64,000 bases of DNA from contig JAFVXA010000029.1 in assembly GCA_017501355.1 (NCBI GenBank), positions 30,137 through 94,136 on the forward strand, written 5' to 3'. Position 1 is the stretch's first letter. Each line of letters starts with the position of its first letter. Positions 34,634 through 43,336 of this stretch are shown in pieces. Made by a program: the position numbers and the translations under genes. The stretch is from Oscillospiraceae bacterium. Its GTDB lineage: Bacteria > Bacillota > Clostridia > Oscillospirales > Oscillospiraceae. Under the pieces are notes generated by a model. That model worked only from the letters and a program-made list of their open reading frames with translations. It was not told the origin of the DNA and did no database searches.

Positions 34634-35941
34634 ATGAAGAAGTATCTTGCACTGATCCTTGCTCTCGTCATGTCTCTGTCCCTCGTCGCTTGCGGCGGTG
34701 GCGAAGACGCTGCTGACGATGGCGCAGGCGATGCCGCTACCGAAACCGGCAGAGTCTACTATCTGAACTTCAAGCCCGAGTTCGACGCTGCTCTGCAGCA
34801 GCTGGCTGCTGACTACACTGCTGAGACCGGCGTGGAAGTCAAGGTCGTCACCGCTGCATCCGGCACCTACTCCGACACCCTGACCGCTGAGATGGCGAAG
34901 GACGAGGCTCCCACCATCTACAACATCGGTAACATGTCCGGTCTGAAGGACTGGGATGAGTATGCTATCGACCTGAAGGACACTGCTCTCGCAGGCGAGC
35001 TGAACACCGACGCTTTCAACCTGTATAACGATGCAGGCGAGCTGAAGGCTATGGGTCACTGCTTCGAGTCCTTCGGTATCATCGTCAACGTTGATCTGCT
35101 GAAGGAAGCTGGCTATGAGCTGAGCGACATCACCAACTTCGAGACCCTGAAGGCTTGCGCTGACGACATCCACGCTCGCGCTGGTGAGCTGGGCTTCGAC
35201 GCCTTCACCGCAGCTGGTCTGGACGGTTCTTCCTCCTGGCGTTTCTCCGGCCACCTGGTCAACCTGCCCCTGTTCTATGAGTTCCGCGACGACGGCGTGA
35301 CCGAGCAGCCCGCTACCGTCACCGGCGCTTACCTGGATAACTTCCGCAACATCTGGGATCTGTACATCACCGACACCTCTGCTGACGCTAAGACCCTGTC
35401 CACCTCCACCGGCGACGAGTCCAAGGCTATGCTGACCGAGAAGAAGGCAGTGTTCTATCAGAACGGTTCTTGGGAGTATGCTTCCCTGGCTGAGGCTGGT
35501 CTGAACGTTGCTATGATCCCCATCTACTGCGGCGTTGAGGGCGAAGAGAAGGCAGGCCTCTGCTCCGGTACCGAGAACTGCTGGGCTGTCAACTCCAAGG
35601 TTTCCGAGGCTGATCAGAAGGCATCTCTGGACTTCCTGTACTGGCTGGTGACCGACGCTGAGGCTGCTCAGGTCGTGGTCGACAACCTGGGTGCTATCCC
35701 CTTCAAGTCCGCTCCCGCTTCCTCCAACGCATTCTTGGCAAACGGCAACGATCTGGCTGCTGCCGGCAACTACACCCTCACTTGGGCGTTCAACCACACT
35801 CCCAACGTGGATAGCTTCCGCGCTACCCTCGTTACCGCTCTGACCGCTTACTCCGCTGATCCCACCGACGCTAACTGGGACGCTGTCGTCTCCGCTTACG
35901 TGGATGGCTGGGCTATCGAGTACGCTACCGTCAACGGCTAA
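34634..35941 (+). CDS. Sugar ABC transporter substrate-binding lipoprotein (MalE-like)
   Basis: 435 residues. The signal peptide ends in the lipobox 'SLVACGG' (lipidated Cys20), then an acidic linker and a type I/II solute-binding fold (family SBP_bac). 'FNHTPNVDSF' and 'NLGAIPF' near the C-terminus fit the maltose/oligosaccharide cluster. Codon use differs from neighbours: GCT and CTG dominate for Ala and Leu, as expected for a highly expressed gene. Two permeases and malQ follow, so the ligand is probably maltose or maltodextrin. Confidence 0.9.
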   Translation: MKKYLALILALVMSLSLVACGGGEDAADDGAGDAATETGRVYYLNFKPEFDAALQQLAADYTAETGVEVKVVTAASGTYSDTLTAEMAKDEAPTIYNIGNMSGLKDWDEYAIDLKDTALAGELNTDAFNLYNDAGELKAMGHCFESFGIIVNVDLLKEAGYELSDITNFETLKACADDIHARAGELGFDAFTAAGLDGSSSWRFSGHLVNLPLFYEFRDDGVTEQPATVTGAYLDNFRNIWDLYITDTSADAKTLSTSTGDESKAMLTEKKAVFYQNGSWEYASLAEAGLNVAMIPIYCGVEGEEKAGLCSGTENCWAVNSKVSEADQKASLDFLYWLVTDAEAAQVVVDNLGAIPFKSAPASSNAFLANGNDLAAAGNYTLTWAFNHTPNVDSFRATLVTALTAYSADPTDANWDAVVSAYVDGWAIEYATVNG

Positions 35942-35963
35942 TTTCTGAACATTGAAAACAAAA

Positions 35964-35991
35964 ATAGGGGCGGGCGCTTGCCCGCCCCTAT
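35964..35991 (+). promoter_or_regulatory. Intercistronic stem-loop after the binding-protein gene
   Basis: A 12-bp GC-rich stem ATAGGGGCGGGC with a 4-base loop, 22 bases after the stop, without a clear T-run. Such hairpins typically stabilise the upstream message and lower permease expression in ABC operons. A second weaker GC-rich fold lies at 36015-36058. Confidence 0.55.
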
Positions 35992-36088
35992 GTCCAATCC
36001 GGCGTTCTGAGCGGGGCAAAGGCACCGGGTTTTCGATCCGGGCTTTTGGCTTGCCCAGAACATACTGAATAAAGAGAGGAAGATCGAT

Positions 36089-36988
36089 TTGGCTAAGAAA
36101 TCAGCGGCAAAAGTGAATCTGGTGCAGCGTCCCATCAAGAAGTGGGCTCCGCTGTTCATTCTGCCGACCTTCGCTGCCTTCTGCATCGGCTTTGTGTGGC
36201 CGTTCCTGCAGGGCATTTACCTGTCCTTCTGCAGCTTCAACACCCCCAAGGATGCCACTTGGAAGGGTATCGAGAACTATACCAAGGTTTTTTCTGACGC
36301 AGGCTTCCTGAACGCATTCAAGAATACCGCTGCTTTTGCGGTGGTCTCCATCGTGCTCATCAACGTGGTGGCGTTTACCATCGCTTATGCACTGACCCAG
36401 AAGATCAGAGGCGCAAACCTGTTCCGTACCGTGTTCTTCATGCCGAACCTCATCGGCGGCGTGGTGCTGGGCTACATCTGGTCCTTGATTTTCGACGGTA
36501 TTCTGAAGCAGTACGGTACCTATCTCACTGCCAACGGCACTTACGGATTCTGGGGTCTGGTGATTCTGGTGGCATGGCAGCAGATCGGTTACATGATGAT
36601 CATTTACATCGCAGGTCTGCAGGCAGTGCCCGAGGATATGCTGGAAGCTGCCCACATTGACGGTGCAAGCAGAAGCCAGACTCTGTTCAAGGTCATCATC
36701 CCCAACGTGATGCCCTCTATCACCACCTGTACCTTCCTGACCCTCACCAACTCCTTCAAGATGTTCGACCAGAACCTCGCCCTCACGGGTGGTCTCCCCA
36801 GCGTCATTCAGGACGGTGCCAAGGTCAATGTCACCGAGCTGCTGGCTCTGAACATTTACTCTACTTACAACATCAATAAGAACTGGCACGGCGTGGCACA
36901 GGCAAAGGCCGTGATCTTCTTCCTGCTGGTGGCGGTTCTTGCCATTGCCCAGCAGGCAGCAACCCGCAGCAAGGAGGTGCAGCAGTAA
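36089..36988 (+). CDS. Sugar ABC transporter permease (MalF-like)
   Basis: 299 residues, six helices. The EAA loop 'EAAHIDGASRSQTLFKVIIPNV' near residue 190 contacts the ATPase. Starts at TTG 36089 after GAGAGGA at good spacing. Its stop overlaps the start of the next permease by one base. Confidence 0.92.
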   Translation: MAKKSAAKVNLVQRPIKKWAPLFILPTFAAFCIGFVWPFLQGIYLSFCSFNTPKDATWKGIENYTKVFSDAGFLNAFKNTAAFAVVSIVLINVVAFTIAYALTQKIRGANLFRTVFFMPNLIGGVVLGYIWSLIFDGILKQYGTYLTANGTYGFWGLVILVAWQQIGYMMIIYIAGLQAVPEDMLEAAHIDGASRSQTLFKVIIPNVMPSITTCTFLTLTNSFKMFDQNLALTGGLPSVIQDGAKVNVTELLALNIYSTYNINKNWHGVAQAKAVIFFLLVAVLAIAQQAATRSKEVQQ

Positions 36989-37833
36989 TGAAAAAGAGTA
37001 ACGGTATTGCAGGCAAGATTTTGACCGCGTTCTTTGTCCTGCTGTCCCTGTTCTGGCTGTTCCCTGTTTTCGAGGTGGTCATCAACTCCTTCAAGGAGAA
37101 TGCCTTTGTCAATCTGGAGCCCTTTGCTCTGCCCACCGCAGAGTCCTTCGTGGGTCTTGCCAACTACATCAAGGGTCTGACCTTCGGTAACTATCCCTTC
37201 GTTCTGGCTGCGGGCTACAGTCTGCTGATCACGGTGGCATCCGTGGCGCTGATCCTGGTGTTCTGCGCCATGTCCGCATGGTACATTGCCCGTGTCAACA
37301 GCACCATGTCCAAGATTTTCTACTATCTGTGCCTCATCAGCATGATCGTCCCCTTCCAGATGGTCATGTTCACCCTGACCTTTACCGCCGACAAGCTGAA
37401 TCTGAACACCCCCTGGACCATTCCCGTCGTGTATCTTGGTTTTGGCGCAGGTCTTGCCATCTTCATGTTCCTTGGCTTTATCAAGAGCCTGCCGCTGGAG
37501 ATCGAGGAAGCTGCCGCCATTGACGGCTGCGGTCCGGTTGCCACCTTCTTCCGTGTGGTGCTGCCCATGCTCAAGCCCACGCTGATCTCTGTGGGTATTC
37601 TGGAACTGATGTGGGTGTGGAACGACTATCTGCTACCCTATCTGGTGCTGGATCGCACCAAGTTTATGACCATTCCCATTCTGGTGCAGTATCTCAAGGG
37701 TAGCTATGGTACCGTGGATCTGGGTGCAACCATGGCTGTCATTATGATGAGCATCATTCCCATCATTGTCGTGTACATTTTCTGCCAGAAGCACATCATC
37801 AAGGGTGTGGCTGCCGGCGCTGTCAAGGGTTAA
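36988..37833 (+). CDS. Sugar ABC transporter permease (MalG-like)
   Basis: 281 residues, six helices, EAA loop 'EEAAAIDGCGPVATFFRVVLPML' near residue 170. Heterodimer partner of the MalF-like permease. The operon carries no ATPase gene, so, as in many Firmicutes, a shared MsmK/MalK-type ATPase elsewhere must power it. Ends 12 bases before malQ. Confidence 0.92.
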   Translation: MKKSNGIAGKILTAFFVLLSLFWLFPVFEVVINSFKENAFVNLEPFALPTAESFVGLANYIKGLTFGNYPFVLAAGYSLLITVASVALILVFCAMSAWYIARVNSTMSKIFYYLCLISMIVPFQMVMFTLTFTADKLNLNTPWTIPVVYLGFGAGLAIFMFLGFIKSLPLEIEEAAAIDGCGPVATFFRVVLPMLKPTLISVGILELMWVWNDYLLPYLVLDRTKFMTIPILVQYLKGSYGTVDLGATMAVIMMSIIPIIVVYIFCQKHIIKGVAAGAVKG

Positions 37834-37845
37834 AAGGAGTATTAT

Positions 37846-39330
37846 ATGGAAAGAAAATGCGGCATTCTCATGCCCATCAGCTCTCTGCCCGGTCCTTACG
37901 GTATCGGTACACTGGGCAAGCAGGCGTATGCTTTCGCGGACTTCCTCCACGCAGCCGGTCAGACCTACTGGCAGATCCTGCCCCTCGGTCCCACCAGCTA
38001 TGGAGATTCTCCCTATTCCTCCTTCTCCACCTTCGCGGGCAACCCCTACTTCATCGACCTTGATCTGCTGATCGAGGATGAACTGCTGACCGAAGCCGAA
38101 GTGAAGGCAGAGGACTGGGGCAGCGACGAGCAGAATGTGGATTACGAGAAGATCTACCATGCCCGCTTCCGCGTGCTGCAGCTTGCCTGTGAGCGGGGCT
38201 GGGAGCGCGACAGAGAAGCGGTTGCAGAGTTTGAAAAGGAAAATGCCCACTGGCTCGGGGACTATGCCCTGTTCATGGCGCTGAAGCGTCATTTCGGCAT
38301 GAAGGCATGGACAGAGTGGGAGGATGAAGACATCCGCTGCCGCAGCAGCAAGGCTATCGTGGAGCAGTACCGCGAAAAGCTCAGCGCAGACTGCAAGCTC
38401 TTTACCTATATCCAGTTCCTGTTCTTCAAGCAGTGGCGTGCCCTGCGGGAGTATGTCCATTCCCTTGGTCTCAAGGTCATTGGTGACATTCCTATCTATG
38501 TCGCCATGGACAGCGCCGATGTCTGGAGCGCACCCGAAAACTTCCAGATGGATGAAAAGTTCCTGCCCAAGGAAGTTTCCGGTGTTCCCCCTGACTATTT
38601 CAGCGCAGATGGTCAGCTCTGGGGCAATCCCCTGTATGACTGGGACAAGATGAAGAAGGACGGGTACAGTTGGTGGATCCGCCGCATGGCGGGCGCAGGC
38701 GAGCTGTATGACATGATCCGCATTGACCACTTCCGTGGCTTTGAGAGCTACTGGAGCGTGCCCTACGGCGCAGAGACTGCCCGCGAGGGTGTCTGGAAGA
38801 AGGGACCCGATATGGATCTCATTGGTGTGTTGAAGGAGAAGTTCAAGCACATCCCCATCATTGCGGAGGATCTGGGCTTCCTGACTCCCGAGGTTCATGC
38901 CCTGCTGGATAACTCCGGCTTCCCCGGTATGAAGGTGCTGGAATTTGCCTTCGACAGCCGTGAGCCCGGCGACTATCTGCCCCATAACTACGGTCGCAAC
39001 TCTGTCTGCTATGTGGGTACCCACGACAACGAAACGGCGCTGCAGTGGCATGACAGCGCAAATCCTGCGGACATTGCCTTCGCAAAGCGCTATCTCGGTC
39101 TCAATGAGGACGAGGGCTTTGTGTGGGGGCTCATCCGTGGCGGCATGAGCAGTGTTGCTGACCTGTTCGTGGTGCAGATGCAGGACTGCCTTGGTCTCGG
39201 TGCGGAGTCCCGCATGAATACCCCCGGTGTCTGCGGCGGCAACTGGCAGTGGCGTATGCTTCCCGGTGCTGCCACCGAGGAGCTTGCGGAAAAGCTCCAC
39301 GACATGGCGTGGATGTACAGCCGACTGTAA
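37846..39330 (+). CDS. malQ: 4-alpha-glucanotransferase (amylomaltase, GH77)
   Basis: 494 residues. Transfers maltosyl/glucan units between malto-oligosaccharides and releases glucose. GH77 signatures: 'GILMPISSLPGPYGIGTLG' at the start, 'WQILPLGPTSYGDSPY', catalytic nucleophile in 'IRIDHFRGFESYW', acid/base in 'IIAEDLGFLTPEV' and stabiliser in 'VGTHDNET'. Last gene of the maltodextrin locus. AAAGGAG precedes the ATG. Confidence 0.97.
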   Translation: MERKCGILMPISSLPGPYGIGTLGKQAYAFADFLHAAGQTYWQILPLGPTSYGDSPYSSFSTFAGNPYFIDLDLLIEDELLTEAEVKAEDWGSDEQNVDYEKIYHARFRVLQLACERGWERDREAVAEFEKENAHWLGDYALFMALKRHFGMKAWTEWEDEDIRCRSSKAIVEQYREKLSADCKLFTYIQFLFFKQWRALREYVHSLGLKVIGDIPIYVAMDSADVWSAPENFQMDEKFLPKEVSGVPPDYFSADGQLWGNPLYDWDKMKKDGYSWWIRRMAGAGELYDMIRIDHFRGFESYWSVPYGAETAREGVWKKGPDMDLIGVLKEKFKHIPIIAEDLGFLTPEVHALLDNSGFPGMKVLEFAFDSREPGDYLPHNYGRNSVCYVGTHDNETALQWHDSANPADIAFAKRYLGLNEDEGFVWGLIRGGMSSVADLFVVQMQDCLGLGAESRMNTPGVCGGNWQWRMLPGAATEELAEKLHDMAWMYSRL

Positions 39331-39345
39331 TAAGCGATAGAAATG

Positions 39346-39381
39346 AACGAAGCCCCAAACGAAAAGTTTGGGGCTTCGTTG
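39346..39381 (+). terminator. malQ operon terminator
   Basis: AACGAAGCCCCAAAC, 5-base loop, perfect complementary arm, then TT-rich sequence. Confidence 0.8.
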
Positions 39382-39394
39382 TTGCATTTGCAAA

Positions 39395-39423
39395 TTGACA
39401 AAAAATGTTTTTCCGCATACAAT
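39395..39423 (+). promoter_or_regulatory. Strong sigma-A promoter of the TM1266/ABC operon
   Basis: TTGACA, 17 bases, TACAAT, placed about 210 bases before the first gene. Confidence 0.78.
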
Positions 39424-39429
39424 GGAAAC

Positions 39430-39632
39430 TACAAGGGGAAAGCAAGGCTGACCCCGAGCCATCAAAGCGACATTCGGTCTGACAGGCAAGGATACGCTCC
39501 TGCGCGGAAGATGCGAACGCAACAAGACACGGCAATTGCCGTGCCTTCGACGGAACGTATTCTCCCTTGCCGTAGGCAGGGGAGTTTTTTGTTTTCCGAT
39601 GCCGCAAAGGAAACAGAGGAGGAAACGAAGCC
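39430..39632 (+). promoter_or_regulatory. Long leader with antiterminator/terminator, candidate riboswitch
   Basis: The leader ends in a perfect 10-bp terminator stem (39562-39571 with 39575-39584, loop GTA) and TTTTTT, 42 bases before the first start codon. Its 5' arm segment CCTTGCC (39565-39571) can pair with GGCAAGG (39485-39491), a seven-pair antiterminator. A perfect 16-base palindrome cacggcaattgccgtg lies between them (39528-39543). Upstream, GGGG...CCCC (39433-39457) can form a further stem. I do not recognise TPP, FMN, cobalamin, SAM, lysine, glycine, Moco, guanidine or T-box consensus blocks. Confidence 0.55.
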
Positions 39633-39881
39633 ATGAAGCGCATTGCCATCATTGCCCTCATTGTGAGCGACAGAGAGGCGGCAGAAGCCATCAACGGACT
39701 GCTGCACGAGTATGGAGAGCATATTGTGGGGAGAATGGGGGTACCCTGCCGCGAGCGGGGGATCAACCTGATCTCCGTGGCGATGGATGCCGAGCAGGAT
39801 GTTATCAGCGCCCTTGCGGGCAAGCTGGGACGGCTCCCGGGCGTCAGCTCCAAGACGGTGTATGCTCCCGAAGAACACTGA
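39633..39881 (+). CDS. TM1266-family iron-only hydrogenase system regulator
   Basis: 82 residues of ACT/NikR-C-terminal-like fold. 'IVSDREAAEAINGLLHEYGEHIVGRMGVP' and 'DVISALAGKLGRLPGVSSKTVY' match the TM1266 family, usually found beside FeFe-hydrogenase maturation genes. Its precise action is not known; the name comes from context in other genomes. Here it begins an operon with an ABC transporter and has no hydrogenase gene nearby. AGAGGAGG precedes the ATG. Confidence 0.88.
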   Translation: MKRIAIIALIVSDREAAEAINGLLHEYGEHIVGRMGVPCRERGINLISVAMDAEQDVISALAGKLGRLPGVSSKTVYAPEEH

Positions 39882-39898
39882 GAAAGGAAACAAAAGAA

Positions 39899-40909
39899 AT
39901 GAAGAAGTGGATGAGTTTTGTGTTGGCATTGGTACTGGTGCTGGGGCTTGTCAGCTGCGGCGGCATGGATGGAGATGACAGAGAAGAAAGCATTCCCGCC
40001 GACGAGGAGGAAGTGGTGATCGAGCCTGCGAACCTCCGTGTGGCAGCGCTGAAGGGTCCCACGGGTATGGGGCTTGTGCAGCTGATGAAGGACAGCGATA
40101 ACGGCAATACCGGCACCAACAGCTATGAGTTTACCCTTGTCGGCGCACCCGATGAGGTGGTGGCAGGCATTGGCGGCGGCACGTTGGATATCGCCTGTGT
40201 TCCCGCAAACCTCGGCGCGGTGCTCTATAACAATACCAACGGCGCTTTGCAGGTGCTGGCAGTGAATACGCTGGGCGTGCTGTACATCGTGGAGAACGGG
40301 GAGAGCGTGCAGAGCGTTGCCGACCTTGCAGGCCGCACCATCTATTCCTCCGGCAAGGGCAGCACCACGGAGTATGCCCTGCAGCACATCCTCGATTCCT
40401 ACGGTGTGGAAGCGACGGTGGAGTGGAAGAGCGAGCACGCGGAGTGCGTGGCGGCGGTCATGGCGGATGCCAACGGCGTTGCCCTGCTGCCCCAGCCCTT
40501 TGTCACCGTGGCGCAGACCCAGAATGATAAGATCCGCGTGGCGCTGGATCTCAATCAGCTCTGGGAGGAGCTGGGCGATGGCAGCGCACTGATCACGGGC
40601 TGCGTGGTGGCGCGAAAAGAGGTGGTGGAAGCCAACCCCGCTGCCATTGACCTGTTTTTGCAGCAGTACGCGGCATCCGTGGAGGCTGTGAACGGCGACT
40701 ATGAGGCCGCGGCTGCCCTGATCGAGGAATACGGCATCCTCAAGGCAGCTGTGGCGCAGAAGGCGCTGCCCTACTGCAACATTGTTTGCATCAAGGGCGA
40801 GACCATGAAGGCGCAGCTTGGCGCTTACCTCGAACTGCTGCACGCGCAGAACCCCAAGGCTGTGGGAGGAACTCTGCCCAATGAGGACTATTACTACATC
40901 GGAACATAA
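39899..40909 (+). CDS. ABC transporter substrate-binding lipoprotein (NitT/TauT/NMT1-like)
   Basis: 336 residues. Lipobox 'GLVSCGG' with lipidated Cys20, an acidic linker, then a two-lobed binding fold: 'LRVAALKGPTGMGLVQLM', 'GGGTLDIACVPANLGAVLY', 'SVADLAGRTIYSSGKGS', 'ALLPQPFVTVAQ'. This resembles binding proteins of the nitrate/sulfonate/taurine and thiamine-precursor group. Ligand unknown. It lies 17 bases after the TM1266-like gene; its end overlaps the permease by 29 bases. Confidence 0.85.
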   Translation: MKKWMSFVLALVLVLGLVSCGGMDGDDREESIPADEEEVVIEPANLRVAALKGPTGMGLVQLMKDSDNGNTGTNSYEFTLVGAPDEVVAGIGGGTLDIACVPANLGAVLYNNTNGALQVLAVNTLGVLYIVENGESVQSVADLAGRTIYSSGKGSTTEYALQHILDSYGVEATVEWKSEHAECVAAVMADANGVALLPQPFVTVAQTQNDKIRVALDLNQLWEELGDGSALITGCVVARKEVVEANPAAIDLFLQQYAASVEAVNGDYEAAAALIEEYGILKAAVAQKALPYCNIVCIKGETMKAQLGAYLELLHAQNPKAVGGTLPNEDYYYIGT

Positions 40910-41648
40910 ATCCAATCTGCGGCTCTGGGCGGTGGGCTTCTGGCTCATCGTCTGGCAGGCTGCGGGCATGGTGCTGCGGGATAATTTCCTGTTTGCCACC
41001 CCGGTGGCTGTGGCGGAAACTCTTTGCCAGCTTGTGATGCAGAGGGACTTCTGGCGGACGGTGGGCTTTTCCCTCTGCCGCATTGCGGCAGGCTTTCTGC
41101 TGGCGGTTGTGCTGAGCATTGCGCTGGGCGTGGCAGCGGCGCGGTGGCGCCGGGTGGATGAGCTGCTCTCGCCCCTGCTGGCGGCGATCAAGGCGACCCC
41201 GGTTGCGTCCTTTATCATCGTGGTGCTGATCTGGGTCTCGTCGAAAAATCTTTCGGTGCTGATCTCGTTTCTCATGGTGTTTCCCGTGCTCTATCTCTGC
41301 ATCCGCGATGCGGTGCGGCAGCTCAGCGGGGAACTGGCGGAAATGGCAAGGATATTCCGTGTGCCCCTGCATAAGCGCCTGCGCTACCTCTATATTCCTG
41401 AGATTTTGCCGCGCTTCCGTGCCGCCGCAAGCGCGGCGCTGGGGCTTTGCTGGAAGGCGGGCGTGGCGGCAGAGGTCATCGGTATCCCCGACGGTTCCTT
41501 GGGAGAGCGCCTGTACGAGGCGAAGATCTACCTTGATATGCCGGAACTGTTCGCGTGGACGGTGGTGATCGTGGCGGTGAGTGTCGCCATGGAAAAATGC
41601 ACCCTCTATTTGCTGCGGCTGACGGAGGAGAAATGGGGGCGGCTATGA
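40881..41648 (+). CDS. ABC transporter permease (NitT/TauT type)
   Basis: 255 residues, six helices. The conserved loop is 'ELAEMARIFRVPLHKRLRYLYIPEILP', the EAA-type ATPase contact. I start it at ATG 40881, ten bases after GGGAGGA, inside the end of the binding-protein gene; an upstream in-frame ATG lacks a site. Stop and next start overlap as ATGA. Confidence 0.88.
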   Translation: MRTITTSEHKSNLRLWAVGFWLIVWQAAGMVLRDNFLFATPVAVAETLCQLVMQRDFWRTVGFSLCRIAAGFLLAVVLSIALGVAAARWRRVDELLSPLLAAIKATPVASFIIVVLIWVSSKNLSVLISFLMVFPVLYLCIRDAVRQLSGELAEMARIFRVPLHKRLRYLYIPEILPRFRAAASAALGLCWKAGVAAEVIGIPDGSLGERLYEAKIYLDMPELFAWTVVIVAVSVAMEKCTLYLLRLTEEKWGRL

Positions 41649-42211
41649 TGGAATGGAAAGGGATCTGCAAGGCATACGGCGAAAAGCAGGTGCTGCAGAA
41701 TGTGGACCTCGCGCTCCCGGAAGGGGAGGTTACCGCTCTCATGGGCGCATCGGGACGGGGCAAAACCACCCTGCTCCGCATTGTCATGGGTCTGGAGAGG
41801 GCGGACAGCGGCGATGTGCCGGAGATGAAAACTGTCCGCATCAGCGCCGTCTTTCAGGAGGATCGCCTGCTGGAGCGGCTGACGGCGGAGGGCAATCTCT
41901 GCTTTGTGGCGACCCATGCCGAGCAGATTGAGGAGATCCCGCAGCTGCTGCGCGAGCTGGGACTTGGCGATGAAACAGGGGCGGCTGCCACCTTCTCCGG
42001 CGGCATGAAGCGCCGCCTTGCCATCGCCCGGGCGCTCCTCGCAGACTATGATCTGCTGGTGCTGGACGAACCCTTCCGTGGACTGGACGAAACAACAAAG
42101 CGGCAGACTATGGAAGCCGTGCGCCGTCGGAGCGCGGGGAAAACCGTGCTTCTGGTGACCCACGACGAGGACGAAGCGCGCGCCTTCGCCAAGAAGATTA
42201 TCCGCATTTGA
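41645..42211 (+). CDS. ABC transporter ATP-binding protein (NitT/TauT type)
   Basis: 188 residues, short but complete: Walker A 'GASGRGKTT' near 37-45, signature 'FSGGMKRRLAIARALL' near 119, Walker B 'LLVLDEPFRGLD' and the switch His in 'LLVTHDEDEA'. It lacks the usual C-terminal 50-60 residues. Starts by 4-base overlap with the permease. Last gene of the four-gene operon. Confidence 0.9.
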   Translation: MMEWKGICKAYGEKQVLQNVDLALPEGEVTALMGASGRGKTTLLRIVMGLERADSGDVPEMKTVRISAVFQEDRLLERLTAEGNLCFVATHAEQIEEIPQLLRELGLGDETGAAATFSGGMKRRLAIARALLADYDLLVLDEPFRGLDETTKRQTMEAVRRRSAGKTVLLVTHDEDEARAFAKKIIRI

Positions 42212-42218
42212 AAAAGAG

Positions 42219-42259
42219 AAGCTCTGCTGCGAATGAACTGTTCGCAGCAGAGCTTTTTT
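42219..42259. terminator. Bidirectional terminator
   Basis: AAGCTCTGCTGCGAA, 7-base loop, perfect complementary arm, TTTTTT. It separates the ABC operon from the convergent EamA gene. Confidence 0.88.
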
Positions 42260-42263
42260 CTGT

Positions 42264-43160
42264 TTATGAGGGTTTTCTGCTTCGCTCGGGAAGCTGAGAG
42301 AGGATGACCGCCGCAAACATCAGCGCACAGCCGAGCCACTCCCGCCCGCTCATACGCTCATGCAGGACGATGGCACCCGAGATCACGCCAAACACGCTCT
42401 CAAGGCTCAGCAGCAGGGAGACCACGGCGGGATTCGTACCCGTCTGGGCAATGATCTGCAGCGTATAGGCAATGCCCGAGGAGAAAATGCCTACATAGAG
42501 GATGGGCAGGATCCAGTAACGGAAGCCTGCGAGACTGACCTCCTCCGTCAGCAGGGAGATGGCACCCGAAATCACCATGCAGGTGAAAAACTGCACGAAG
42601 GAGAGGTAGATGCCGTCCACGAAGCGGGTGTAGTGGTCAATGACGAGGATATGTGCGGAGAAGAACAGGGCGCAGAGGAACACAAAGAAGTCACCCCGCT
42701 GCACGGTGAAGCCGCTTTGGATGCAGAGGAAGTACAGCCCTGCCGTGGCGAGTGCCACCGCGCACCAGATATTCATACCGAGCCTGCGTCCTGCAAAGAC
42801 GCTGCAGAGAGGGACAATGACGATGTACAGCGCCGTGATGAAGCTGGCTTTGCCCGCGGAGGTGTCCACAAGACCGATCTGCTGGAGATTGGATGCAATG
42901 GTCAGCACTGTGCCGCAGGCGATGCCGCCGATGATCATTTTGCGCTTGTTCTGGGACTTCGGTGCGCCGTATTTGGTGGTTTCCCAGCGGCGAAAGCCCC
43001 AGATGACCACAGCGAGAGTGAGAACTGCCACCACGGAGCGGGCGGCGTTCACGGCAAAGGGAGGCAGATAGTCTCCCGCAATGCTCTGCCCCACAAAGGC
43101 GCTGCCCCAGATGGCAGCTGCCAGCAGCGGCAGCACGGTTTGACGGATACGGGGATGCAA
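42264..43160 (-). CDS. EamA/DMT-family transporter
   Basis: 298 residues, ten helices in two EamA repeats. 'AAAIWGSAFVGQSIAG' starts the first; 'NPAVVSLLLSLESVFGVISGAIVLHE' in the second is typical. Substrate unknown. The likely start is TTG at 43160 preceded by AAAGGAG at about 11 bases; no ATG with a site fits better. Confidence 0.85.
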   Translation of the reverse strand: MHPRIRQTVLPLLAAAIWGSAFVGQSIAGDYLPPFAVNAARSVVAVLTLAVVIWGFRRWETTKYGAPKSQNKRKMIIGGIACGTVLTIASNLQQIGLVDTSAGKASFITALYIVIVPLCSVFAGRRLGMNIWCAVALATAGLYFLCIQSGFTVQRGDFFVFLCALFFSAHILVIDHYTRFVDGIYLSFVQFFTCMVISGAISLLTEEVSLAGFRYWILPILYVGIFSSGIAYTLQIIAQTGTNPAVVSLLLSLESVFGVISGAIVLHERMSGREWLGCALMFAAVILSQLPERSRKPS

Positions 43161-43286
43161 GGGGGGATCACTCCTTTGAATGGGAAGTAAAACAACAGTC
43201 TGAGGATATCACATAATCCTGCCAAAAACAATCGCCAGTTTGTCGAAAGAGGAGGAGTTGTCCTGCGGCTTTGCTATCAGAAAAAA

Positions 43287-43318
43287 GAAAAGTGGCTGAC
43301 CATCGGTCAGCCACTTTT
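43287..43318 (-). terminator. Terminator of the second NitT/TauT operon
   Basis: AAAAGTGGCTGACC, 3-base loop, complementary arm, with T-rich tail on the minus strand. Confidence 0.8.
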
Positions 43319-43336
43319 GTAGGTAAGGTTTTGAAC

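Noticed and set aside
34634..39330. Horizontal transfer of the maltodextrin locus
   Set aside because: Codon use differs only in the binding-protein gene and in the direction expected for high expression; no flanking repeats or integrase.
39430..39632. TPP riboswitch before the NMT1-like transporter
   Set aside because: The CTGAGA core, the ACC..CTGATCTGG-type block and the closing stem order are absent, although GGCTGA occurs once at 39444.
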